From Plasmopara viticola (Eukaryota; Oomycota; Peronosporomycetes; Peronosporales; Peronosporaceae), in the NCBI GenBank assembly GCA_001695595.3, contig MBPM02000007.1, forward strand, positions 1,240,001 through 1,304,000: DNA of 64,000 bases, given 5' to 3'. The notes beneath the pieces are model-generated. The model saw only the letters and a program-made list of their open reading frames with translations. It was not told where the DNA came from and searched no databases. This document shows, piece after piece, positions 30,318 through 40,886 of this stretch. Every line of letters begins with the position of its first letter. Positions within the stretch are counted from its first letter, which is position 1. A program made the translations under genes and the position numbers.

Positions 30318-32195
30318 ATGCGGTTTTGCTACTTACGCATTGCTTTACTTACCAGTGCCTTTGCTGCGAATACGTTTGCTGACACAGCGGAGACGGATGC
30401 CGAAGTGGCCGCATTTGTCCATAACAATTCTGCTGCATCAGCGGTCACAGAGACTCACGAGGTGACGGATGTCGATGACGAAGACAGAACAGGGATGGCG
30501 ATCGCAGAATTTGCCGAATTGATTGGAAAGGTTGCAAGTACTATAGTGAGGAGTCTCAAGAAAGAAGTCCTTGACCCATTTATGAAAGACAAAATGGTTT
30601 TGCAAGCAGTCTATAATGGTTTGTGTCTACGTGACCCAAATATTAACGTTTTAGCCTCCAAGGAATGGATCTGGTGGGCTTATTTAGTCTGCCACATCGG
30701 CCGTCATTTTGAAGAGAATGATTACGAGTTTCTCATTGAGGCAATGTCGGCCATATATGACGCCGAAACATTGTCCAAGATATTAATCACCGCGACCAAT
30801 GCTGAAAGATCAAAGGCTTTAGCTATGAATTTGTTCAAAGCTGCAAACAATGAAGTCAAGGGTCTGGTCCTCAGACAAAAGCATGAACTTGCCAGCGAAC
30901 TATTCCATCAGGAAGTACACACGGCAGAGGAGATTTCTAAGATTCGTCGTACTCGTATCTTGGCGTACGTGGAGTACTTCCAAAGGCTCCCAGACAAGAA
31001 GTATCACATTTTGATCAGCTACCTAACGATTTTGCTCAAATTTAACAAGTATGCTGTTGGCAATGTGCTATCAGTCTCCCGAATGAGTTCTGAGGATGCT
31101 GCTTTGCTCCAAATTTTACTTTCGCTACAAAATTTTCACGAACAAAGATGTCTTGATGATTTAGTGTCCATTTGGTTGGATGTGAACATACCCCCGTCTA
31201 AAATCGTGTCCATGTTGGTGCAAAATAAAGCGGAAGCTGATTGGTTCACCATTCTTTTCTCGAACCGGCCATCGAAAAACTTTTGGTTGCACTACCTTGA
31301 TAAGTACAATGCAATAAGTACTAAAGACAGCGTTACACATTCCGCAAATCTCGATCTCGAGCAAGTTTTGCAAATGCTGTTTGCGGTAGAGCAAGTGTCG
31401 CCTGCAGTTGACAAACACATGGCGTACAGCACTATTCTTAAGGTGCTGACTGCACCATCCACTGCCCATCTCAGCTCGATTTATGAAAATGTGATTAAGT
31501 TGACGTCGATTTTGTTGCTGGAAGGAACACTTCCGTCCAATGTTTTGATTATGCTGATGAGCGATGAAGCATACGCTGACAGATTTAATATAGTATTTGT
31601 AAATCAGTCATCGAAAAGCTTTTGGGTGCGCTACCTAAAAATGTACATTGGATCAAATTTTGATGCCGAGAACTTAACGCACATCGCAAATACCGATTTC
31701 CAGCAGCTACTGACAATGCTGCTTGTTATAGGAAGTTACGCATTATCTGCAGCTGATACATACTCGGCGAGTAGCACAATTCTTAAGATACTGATTTCGC
31801 CAGAAATTGCCAACGTCATCGCGTACCAAACGTATTTGGAAATGATGACATCGAACTGGTTGCAGCAGGGGTTTACTCCGTCCAATATTGTATACATGCT
31901 CTTGCTCGAAGAGGCGGAATCCGACTACTTCAAGATCATTTTTACGAACGAGCAAAGCTCAAAGTTTTGGGAGGAGTACGCAAAGTTGTTTTACGTGAAC
32001 ACGCCATTTTCACATAATTATATAATTCCGACGCTCATCGGTGTCTTCAGCTACGAAAACTTGAAGCAAATGTTTGAAACAGCTTTAACTGTTGGGGCAA
32101 CAAGTGGAAAAGCTCAATCTCTTCTTGATCAACTTTACTGGTGGAAGCTTAGCTCGCATGGCAATTTCAAAGTGCATCTTAATAACAAAAATTAA
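30318..32195 (+). CDS. Secreted tandem WY/LWY-type effector candidate, paralogue E3 (625 aa)
   Basis: It starts at ATG 30318, the common family start; an open stretch before it has no ATG. The signal peptide is at 1-21 (ends NTFA). A short deletion removes the RTAS region, so this copy has no trace of an RXLR-like motif but keeps DDEDR. The three C-terminal repeats are present (IWLDVNIPPSKIVSML, SILLLEGTLPSNVLIML, SNWLQQGFTPSNIVYMLL). It is the most diverged of the four, with many changes in the second repeat and C-terminus. The family stop codon TAA has become AAA, adding KVHLNNKN before the next stop. The frame is otherwise intact. Confidence 0.8.
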   Translation: MRFCYLRIALLTSAFAANTFADTAETDAEVAAFVHNNSAASAVTETHEVTDVDDEDRTGMAIAEFAELIGKVASTIVRSLKKEVLDPFMKDKMVLQAVYNGLCLRDPNINVLASKEWIWWAYLVCHIGRHFEENDYEFLIEAMSAIYDAETLSKILITATNAERSKALAMNLFKAANNEVKGLVLRQKHELASELFHQEVHTAEEISKIRRTRILAYVEYFQRLPDKKYHILISYLTILLKFNKYAVGNVLSVSRMSSEDAALLQILLSLQNFHEQRCLDDLVSIWLDVNIPPSKIVSMLVQNKAEADWFTILFSNRPSKNFWLHYLDKYNAISTKDSVTHSANLDLEQVLQMLFAVEQVSPAVDKHMAYSTILKVLTAPSTAHLSSIYENVIKLTSILLLEGTLPSNVLIMLMSDEAYADRFNIVFVNQSSKSFWVRYLKMYIGSNFDAENLTHIANTDFQQLLTMLLVIGSYALSAADTYSASSTILKILISPEIANVIAYQTYLEMMTSNWLQQGFTPSNIVYMLLLEEAESDYFKIIFTNEQSSKFWEEYAKLFYVNTPFSHNYIIPTLIGVFSYENLKQMFETALTVGATSGKAQSLLDQLYWWKLSSHGNFKVHLNNKN

Positions 32196-32436
32196 AGTCA
32201 TGGTGTACGACGACAAAGCAATCGAAATGAATAACACCTTTTATGATGCGTTAAATAGGATTTTTTTTACTTTTGTTACGGCGGCTTTCCGCCTAGTTAT
32301 CACTCGGATTCATTCTTCTCACGGCTTTATTCTATACTGTTCGTGAAGTGTGCGGTTTACAGTCCAAGCGCATGAAGCTACGCACTAATTTAAGGAAATC
32401 TAATTTGACCATATAGATTTGTCGACTTGCAGGCAG

Positions 32437-32506
32437 TTTGCCACCGTCAATTGATTCGGTACGTTTAAGTAGAATGCACAATACAATTGCGGCCATCGGT
32501 GGCAAA
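32437..32506. repeat. Inverted repeat (hairpin) in the effector E3 3' flank
   Basis: Arms TTTGCCACCG (32437-32446) and CGGTGGCAAA (32497-32506), 50 bp apart, in the conserved 3' flank (32196-32814), which contains no gene. Confidence 0.6.
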
Positions 32507-32814
32507 ACTTAAGTCGTGGCTATCACACATCGTCACAGTATTGAACGTCAACTTTAATCGCCGCTTTTCCACTAGTTCTAACTGTATTGGCATCTGAAAG
32601 CGTCTTCTGGTTGTCCGGGCTAGTGACAGCTGCCATACTTTGTATCAATGATCCGAAACCAAATTTTTGCCAGTTGTACAGCTAAACACACAATTCCGAA
32701 AAAGAGTTGGCCGACACCGAGACTCAACGTTTTTAGCTTGCGTACTTGGTTGGGTGGACATCAATTTTATACGCCGATTCCCATTTGCACGTTTCATTTC
32801 GCATAGTTTCGTTG

Positions 32815-33697
32815 ATGGAAACAGAACAATATACAATCAAGCTTCTTATAGAAAGCCACTATTAATTTTCTATTGTTCTGTCTCGTCTATCTACTATTTA
32901 TCACCCATCATACTTTTGAGAAGACGCTAGAGCTTTGGGCCTAAAGTATTGCATTTGACGTGTAAGTATCATTACAAAAAAAAAATTAAGAAACTGTCGC
33001 GTTGCGATCGTAATTATCCACCGATTGCCTAGAATAGGGTTGCAAGATCCGCTGCAGATTTTTTTGCGGCTTACCCGCTATTAATGTCCTTAAATTTGAA
33101 AACCCAGGGTATGCCAAGCACGAATACTACCCGAAACCAACTCGACTAGTAAATGCCATTTCTTCGTTGCACTAACATTGCATACTAGAAATCCAGTTAC
33201 ACCGACCTTTTGATCGCCACTGCTCTGATCAACGAATAAATTTTTATCGGTTCATGTAAAAGTTCACGCGACCTTTGCTTTTGTTTCCTGCCAATGTTTT
33301 GTTGGAGAGTGCAAGCACTTTACAGCATTCCAGAACCAGCATGCGACAATTGCGAGCGACAACTGCCGAGTATTTATCGTCTTTTTAAGGCAAAGTATGT
33401 TCACATCTCTCGAAAGTCAGCGACCTTTCAATGCCACCTCATTGCAGTTCGGTAAGGAGCTTGTATTGTAGCACTAGCTTGCTCTGCTTAATGGGTCACA
33501 GGAAATTCTTGAGGCTTCGTCGAGTTTTTAATCTTCGATGTGATGATTTTCATAAGCCTCCAGTTGTATTATATTTTTAGCTAAATCCTAGCACTAAAAA
33601 GCACAGCAAGGCAAAATTTCATGCAGCTTCGTAGGAAATCACAGCTGTAATGTAGCCAAAGTATTCTTACTACACGTTTTCATTCCGAAATTCTTCT
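32815..33697. repeat. Second copy of the E3-upstream segment, abutting pseudogene P2
   Basis: This parallels 28910-29890 with small deletions. It ends at about 33697, where the 3'-truncated, oppositely oriented effector pseudogene begins, so this is a rearrangement join. Confidence 0.6.
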
Positions 33698-34841
33698 GCA
33701 GTCAGCACCTTTACAATAGTGGTGTACGCCATGTATTTGTCAGTCGCAGGCGACTCATGCTCTACCACCGCAAATAGCATTTGCAAAACTTGATCAAAGT
33801 CGAAGGGAGTGTGTAAAGCTGTCTTCAGTTCTTAATGCATTGTACTTTTCTAGGTAGAGCAGCCCGGTTTGAAAAAAGAATGGTGGACCAATCAGCTTCC
33901 GCATTATTTTGCACCAGCATGGACACGATTCTGGACGGGGGTATGTTCACATCCAACCAAATAGACACTTAATCGTCAAGACATCTCGATTCGTAAAAAA
34001 TTTGTAGCCAAAGTAAAATTTGAAGTAAAGCAGCATCCTCAGAGCTCATGCGGGAGACTGATAGCACATCGCCAACAGCATCTTTGTTGAATTTGAGCAA
34101 AATCGTTAGGTAGCTGGTCAAAATGTGATACTTCTTGTCTGGGAGCCTTTGGAAGTACCCCACGTACGCCAAAGTACGATCACGACGATTCTTAGAAATC
34201 TCCTCTGCCAAATGTACTTTTTGATGGAATATTTTGCTGGCAAGTTCATGCTTTTGTCTGAGGACTAGACCCTTGACTTCATTGTTTGCAGCTTTAGCGA
34301 AATTTATAGCTAGCGCTTTTGATCCTTCAGCATCGGTCGCGGTGATTAGTATCTTGGACAATGTTTCGGCGTCATATATGGCCGACATTGCCTCAACGAT
34401 AAACTCGTAATCATTCTCTTCGAAGTGGCGGCCGAAATGGCAGACTAAATAAGCCCACCAGATCCAATCCTTGGAGAACAAAACGTTGATGTTTGGGTCG
34501 GTTAGACACAAACCATTATAGACTGCTTGCAAAACCATTTTGTCTTTCATGAATGGGTCGAGGACATCTTTCTTGAGACCCCTCACTATAGTACTTCTTG
34601 CAACCTTTCCAATTAATTTGGCAAATTGTGAGACTGCCATCCCTATTCTGTCTTCGTCATCGCCATTCGTCACCTCGTGAGTTTCTGTGACCGCTGATGC
34701 AGCAGAATTGTTACGGACAAATGCGAGCGAAGACGCCGTACGTGATGCGGCCAATTAGGCATCCGTCTCCGCTGTGTCAGCGAACGCATTCGCAGCTAAG
34801 GCACTGGTGAGTAAAGCAATGCGTAAGTAGCAAAATCGCAT
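33698..34841 (-). pseudogene. Effector pseudogene P2 (nonsense mutations, 3' truncated)
   Basis: The minus-strand start ATG is at 34839-34841 with the family signal peptide. Codon 29 is TAA (34755-34757) where paralogues have GAA, ending translation after the signal peptide. A second stop replaces a leucine codon in CLDDL (33969-33971), and a ~20-bp deletion follows near 33860. Homology stops at ~33698, corresponding to about residue 388, so the last two repeats are absent. Between those lesions the sequence is well kept (for example EENDYEFIVEAMSAIYDAET), so inactivation is recent. Part of the E1-type upstream flank extends to about 35040, where similarity ends. Confidence 0.9.
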
Positions 34842-35144
34842 GATGAAAAGTTGACTGTGCCGCGAGATTGTACAATCAATACACAAAATTGAATTGTTAA
34901 GCGTGAAGGAATGGAATTTGCGAAAGCAGGCACATACCAGGCTGAACGCTGCGTGGATTGTGACAGTGCATGTGCTCCTTTTTACAAACTTAGTTAGCAC
35001 ATCATTTTTTCCCTAAAAATACAACTCACTTGAGCCGAGGTTGCTGCGAAATAAACAAAAAATTCCTTATTTGCCAAGGGAGTGTTCTTTTGAAAATCTT
35101 CAATCTCCACTTTCATTATGTCAACCTTACACTAAATTAGCATA

Positions 35145-38100
35145 AAACTCAACAATGGGTTTGTAGCGGAGTTGTTTCCCAAGATGAGATTGGGCTTGGT
35201 ACCGGCTATTAGCAGAATTCTTACAAACTTATAGGTAGGATCAACAAAGTAGTGTTGCATAAAATAGAGAAATCTTAAATTAAAATGTATATGCAGATCG
35301 TGAGGAAGACCCCTTTACGCCTTAAAAGGTTTTCGTAGATAATTTTGTGCCCACGGTTCCAAATTTCTTTTTCGCATCCGTCGGACACTACCTAAAAGAC
35401 TTCCAAGCTTTTATGGGCCTTTGGATGAGGCTGCATCTACAGCTCTCTCTGCTACCCAGCATCTAAAGCGTCATGCCGTATGAGCTCTCTAGGATCAAAG
35501 ACTCAGATAGCATAGGTTTCAGTAGCACCCGTGATTGCGCTCTTTTTTTGGTATAACTTAAAAGTTTCTTTACGGAATAAATGTAGAGATAACCACTTAG
35601 AAGGCTTCAATCACGGATGATCAGGTGCGCGTTCGCACTCTTTCAACTGAGAGGACAAGCGAAATGCTAGGCACTTACACGTGAATCGCTTCATCTAGGT
35701 TCTTTGTAGTTTAGATACATATGAAGAAAAAGTTAAGAGCTACGTTCCTTCTGGTGCACTTTGAGTTACGCTAAGCGCACGCTTTCTTTCCTACGAGGAA
35801 GCCAATCGTGACTATAAATATAGAAACGAATTAATAAAATTAACGGTCTTCATTAGGGGGGCGCCATTCCTTGAAGAACCTATGGTAACTGTGCTCATTG
35901 TCGCCTTATAAGTAAAGCTCAATTCCTTAGCATTTCTACAGCGACAATGAAAGAGAAACTCAAACACTCTCTAAGATTAGAGCAGCCACAGACAGGCTTG
36001 CTTCTTCGGAATGCCGTTGAAAGGTTTTTTCTTCTACGATGACACGGGTAATAGGGTCTGCTAGCCCGCTGACTCGTGATCAATCACAATACACTTAAAT
36101 GCTGCCGAGCGAAGCAAAATCCGCTACGGTAGCTGCGGTACATAATCGCGCCTGCCCCGAAGGAAACCTACGACGTCGATTTCTTTCTCACCCAATGACT
36201 CAAATTGGTCGCTAGTAAAAGCCAAGCCCCCCCCCACTCAGAAAAATATAAGTTTGAGTCAGAGACGAGCGCTCCACCGGAGAAAAACTGAGTCTTTTAT
36301 GATGGGTGTGTAGTTGATACGCACCATGAATTTGATAAACTTATGCCCAGAGATGCTGACAGCACGTGATTGAAACCCACCCGCGATGTGCTACGCAAGC
36401 TTACGAGGTCATGAACAACCATTCGAGTCCTGGTAGACTCTGGCGTGTTAAAAAAGATCGCGCGTCAGCAAATGACTGCGCCCCACCAAAATATACTGAA
36501 TTATTTCTAAGAAAATCCTCACGTTGATTAGTCGATTTTAATCTAACTGATTAAAAGGACGGTTGAAGCCAGTATAGGGCTGTAGCAAATCCAGGTTTTG
36601 AGATATAATATATCTTATTACTTTTGTTTTTCACGTACTTGATCGTGGCAGACAAAACAAACTCTCAATCACCTAGTGTGGCAAGGCCAGATGTGCCAAC
36701 CGCATAGTGTACGCTTTAGGGGTTTTGTGAGTCCTGTTGTGCGTAGACAAGAAAGCCTGGGCAAAATACACAACCCAAATTTGATGGTTAACATTTTACG
36801 AAGGTAGCTGTAGTGATGCCTTCCTCAGCGCAAATGCACGCTCCACTGGTAGCACTGGCAACCGAAGCGCTTCAAATGTTGGAGACATAGCTTAATAGAT
36901 GGGTACCAAATGCAGTTGGCGACATTCCTCAAGTAGGAAACATAAGTCTGCAAAACACGTGCAGACTTTAGAAATTTAGAAGCAGTCGCGCATTGGCCAT
37001 CGCTACAATTTCAATCTGTGGAAGGCTTACCCCCGGAAAAGTGCTGGCTATGCAAGCCTTATAAGGCATTTGCCCAATCTTTTGATAAAAAACAATCAAT
37101 GCTGGACAAATTAAAGCTTTTACACGCTTTACGTAGCATCAAGAAAAATTTCCAGCGTAAATCAGCGCTGGATTCGCCGGGTGGGGCGAAGTCATGAAAC
37201 ATTGCTTGCACATCTTTGGGTCAGTCAACTCTTTTCATTATCTCGGCGATCTTGAGTTTTTTTACTACTGTCCAGGCAGCTTATAGCTGTCATTTTAACC
37301 GAGACAAGAAATTCCTGCCATTCGGGTTGCACTTAATACGATTCGTCGGCAATATTTAGCGTTCAGTTATTTGCAGTGATCCGAGACGCATTCATGGGGA
37401 CACCAATAGACTTGCCTCACATGCCACAACGAATGACTAGATGCTTTATTGTTCTTGCGAAATATTATGCTTGCATTGAGTATGAATCAAGAAACTTTCG
37501 CGCTCGAGGGTGCGCTTATATGTAGGCCAGGCATTGCGTTCGCCCATCAAGAATTCATTAAACGAACGATGTTGCTGGTTTACAAGCTGATACAATATAG
37601 AGCGACTGGTTAGTATTTCAGAGTGGTTAAGCCAAGTAGATATTTGAATACTATGTTTCCCCATTACATCTGGCTCTGGTAGTTTTCAGTATTCCTCTTA
37701 ACGCTTGCAAAACTATTTTTACTGCTCAAAACGTACTTGCTAAAATTCAAAGCGTATCAGTCTGGAGTTGATTACTAGACCATATGGCCATATAGTTTGC
37801 TTAAAGACACACGAGAGACCGATGCACTAGTTTATTAATGGCTTTGTACCCGAGAAAAAAGAAGCTAAGGCATCGCTGAGCTTTTCACCCTGGGTTAAAG
37901 CAATCAATATTTTTGATATTTCATTAAAGCGCGGTCGCTTCTCTTAGGTTTATATAAACTCGCCCAAAATTAATCTTCTTGATCTTTGATGTGGATTCAA
38001 TGTCGTTATTAAAACTGCTGTCGGCTTTGCAGAACGTTGGCTTGATGTATATAGCAGGCTAAAAGATGCGATTTTGTCAGCACAATAATCGCCAAAAAAT

Positions 38101-39264
38101 GATTGATATATCAAGCAAAATAAAAGAGATACGCCTCGAAAGGGCAAGTTTGCTAACAGATAGCATAAATTCATAGCAAAATGCGTACACTATTGGACTT
38201 TTAAAATAATGCAGATGAACCTTAGGTTTTACGAGAGCTGTCCAAACTGTTTTTTTATTGTTTAGGACTACAACTCTCAGACGGGTCAGGTGATGTCCGT
38301 AGCACCTCACTGACGATTTACCAGTGACCTCGCTGTAATCTTGGTGGCATAAGTAGTAGTAGTAGACAAGTCCAAAACGGCCGATCTAATAAGAGCAAGC
38401 AGTTTATGTGTAGCCAGTTAAGTCTGCAGCTCGTTACGAAGGCGCATCACACCAACGCGATCCAGCCATTTTGTGTTGTGACGTATGATGTTCGATCCGG
38501 CCGTAATAATATTTTGCTTGTCTATTTAGAAAAGCTCAAATCCTTTACGATTAGGAGTCAATCCAAATGCTCCACGGTATGGCTTTTTTCTTGAAACCCA
38601 AATGCGTCCAACCACGCAGCACATGATCTGCATGATTCAATGCAAAAGACTCAATGCGAAGACGAGATCGGCCTCACCCTGCTTTTTTGACCGCAATTTC
38701 GAAATACACTTCAATTTAAAGCACATTGTGAATCAAAGACGTTCCCACAGGTGCCGTTTTTTTTTATATAATGTCGCAGGTATTCTGACGAAACCATAGA
38801 AAACAATTGAGTGGCTTTGTCATGATCACTTAAGGATGAGAAGCAATGAGCGATTTACAGATTAAACACGGCCTCTCAAATTCTTATTTGGTTGTGGTGC
38901 TATTGTTCTGATATCCATGCTCAGACTTGAGCTCTATGCACCCAGCTTGACATTTGAAAACGCTAAAACATTTTAAATGTGTGGTGTCTCCAACCCAATA
39001 ACTTTGAAAGTCGCACTCGTGACCATGGGCATGAAGGATTTTGGACAGAGGATGCAGACCTATAAATTAAATTTCTTAGATGTCAAGATGATGGGCTGGA
39101 AAAGGAAAAGGAGGGGAGGATTTCCCAAACGATTAAAATCATTACGTCAAAATTGTACCACTCTGCGGGACGCGATTGCTATGCGGAGGTCATGTCTCTG
39201 CTAAATATACGAAAATAACTTAGTTTCGAACAAAAATTTAACCCAGTACGATCTGTCAATGACT
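35145..39264 (+). repeat. Unidentified repeat unit, copy U2 (longest)
   Basis: From ~35990 to 39264 this is nearly identical to U1 (9005-12567) but lacks the LINE insertion. 35145-35985 extends further left and is shared, inverted, only with U3. A string of short frames on both strands is present (for example 38077-38310 minus, 38406-38594 plus), none with a recognisable domain, and several are broken between copies. The stretch 36220-36240 has a C run of different length from U1. The segment behaves as a mobile or segmentally duplicated unit, but its ends show no clear terminal repeats. Confidence 0.6.
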
Positions 39265-39511
39265 AGGCGTGCCCCAACCTGCTTTGGTTGGAAAAATTTC
39301 AGATGCGGTCGAGTATTGTTGAATTGAGAAACTTGTTTGATGTCGTTGCTTAAGTTTGTGGATAGAGGGCTTGGATGATGAGGATAATGACGAGGAGAAA
39401 GCAATTTAGATGATTCGGACGGGGAATCGGCTGTTGATGACTAAGTAACTGTCGGATGAAGAGGACGCATCGTCGTGGGACGATCCGGAAAAGGAGGCCC
39501 TAGTCTTTGGT
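39265..39511 (+). pseudogene. SPT16: SPT16 C-terminal fragment, copy S1' (duplicate of 12568-12812)
   Basis: This has the same content and the same end point as the fragment at 12568, with GGTTGGAAAAATTTCAGATG here closer to the copy at 23.4-23.9 kb. Stops interrupt the reading. It is fused directly to an effector fragment. Confidence 0.6.
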
Positions 39512-40032
39512 CGAACCAAGTTCAAATGTCGAGGACGTAGCGCACACCGCAAATATCGAATTCCAGCTGCTACTGACAATGCTTTTTGATATTGGAGGGC
39601 AAGGAATATCTGCAGATGACACATACCCGGCGAGTAGCACGATTCTTAAGATATTAATTTCGCCAGAAATTGCCAACGCCATCGCGAGCCAAAATATTTG
39701 AAAATGCTGACATCGAATTGGTTGGAGCAGGGGTTTACTCCATCTAATTTTGTATACATGCTATTGCTCGAAGAGGCAGAAACATACTACTTCACGATAC
39801 TTTTTACGAGCGAGCAAAGCTCGAATTTTGGTAGGATTACGCAAAGACGTGTTACGTGAACACGCCATTTCAACAGAAAAATATAATACCGATGCTCATT
39901 GGTATCTTCAGCTACGAAAAGTTGAAGCAAATGTTTGAAACAGCTTTAGCTGTTAAGGCAACAAACGAAAAGGCACAATCTCTTCTTGATCAACTTTACT
40001 GGTGGAAGCTCGGCTCGCATGGCGATTTCTAA
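39512..40032 (+). pseudogene. Effector 3' fragment P3 (duplicate of P1)
   Basis: This is the same chimeric fragment as 12813-13331, ending at TAA 40030-40032. It shares the TGA after SQNI with P1 but differs at several later positions (for example the LKQMFETALAV stretch, which P1 has lost to a deletion), so the two copies decayed separately after duplication. Confidence 0.85.
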
Positions 40033-40707
40033 GTGCATTAGTAACAAATTGAGTCATGGTGTACGACAGAAGAAAGATAAATTTAACGGTGTGCTTGATA
40101 AGATGTTGCTTTTGTTACGGCGGCTTTCCTTCTAGTTACTAGCTACATCACAACTGTTATTTTAAACTGTTTCTGAAGTTTGCGATTGACAGTCTAAGCG
40201 CATGAAGATACACACTGTTTTAAGAATACTGAATTTAGTTGCATAGATTTGTCGACTTGCAAACGGTTTGCCACCGTCGATTGGTACGATACGTTTAGGC
40301 AGAACGCACAATACAATTATTTTATTCGGTGGCAAATCTTCACTTGTGGCTTTAACACACGCTCACGAAATTAACGTTAACTTTCATCGCCGCTTTTCCA
40401 CCAGTTTTAAGTGTAAATGTCCTCTGCTTATCCGAGCAAGTGACAGTTGCCCGTGCTTTGTATCGAGGATTTGGCATCAAGTTCTTGACAGTTGTACAGC
40501 TAAACACACTACCGATATAGAGTTGACCAAGATCAAAACTCAACGTTTTTAGCTTACGTACCTGAAAAAGGGGACATCAATTCAAAACATCACTTCCCAT
40601 TTGTACATTTCATTTGGTTTAGGTGATGTCAAGTAGATGTTGCATGTGGTACCAGGCTGGCGATCCGTCTCTGCCAAATCTCTCATCACAATAAATTCGG
40701 TTGATCC
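40033..40707. other. Decayed effector 3' flank with hairpin
   Basis: Duplicate of 13332-14021. The inverted repeat arms lie near 40267-40277 and 40326-40336. A 13-bp deletion relative to the other copy is present near 40414. No gene is seen. Confidence 0.6.
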
Positions 40708-40886
40708 TATAACAATTTGATTGTCGCAGAGCAGAATGGAAAGAAAATTCATGAAAATAGAGCCAACTTTTGGCTCTAACTCACTTGTAGCCACGTGTTC
40801 TTCTGTCTCGGTATTCCAGAATGTGACAAATTCTCTTATATGTCAAGTTGACACATACTGTGGAACACCCAATTAGAGGTCGTTAC
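40708..40886 (-). repeat. 3' LTR of copia-2 copy 2
   Basis: 179 bp; matches 14022-14201 and 44161-44340. On the minus strand it is directly preceded by the polypurine tract at 40887-40897. Confidence 0.85.
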
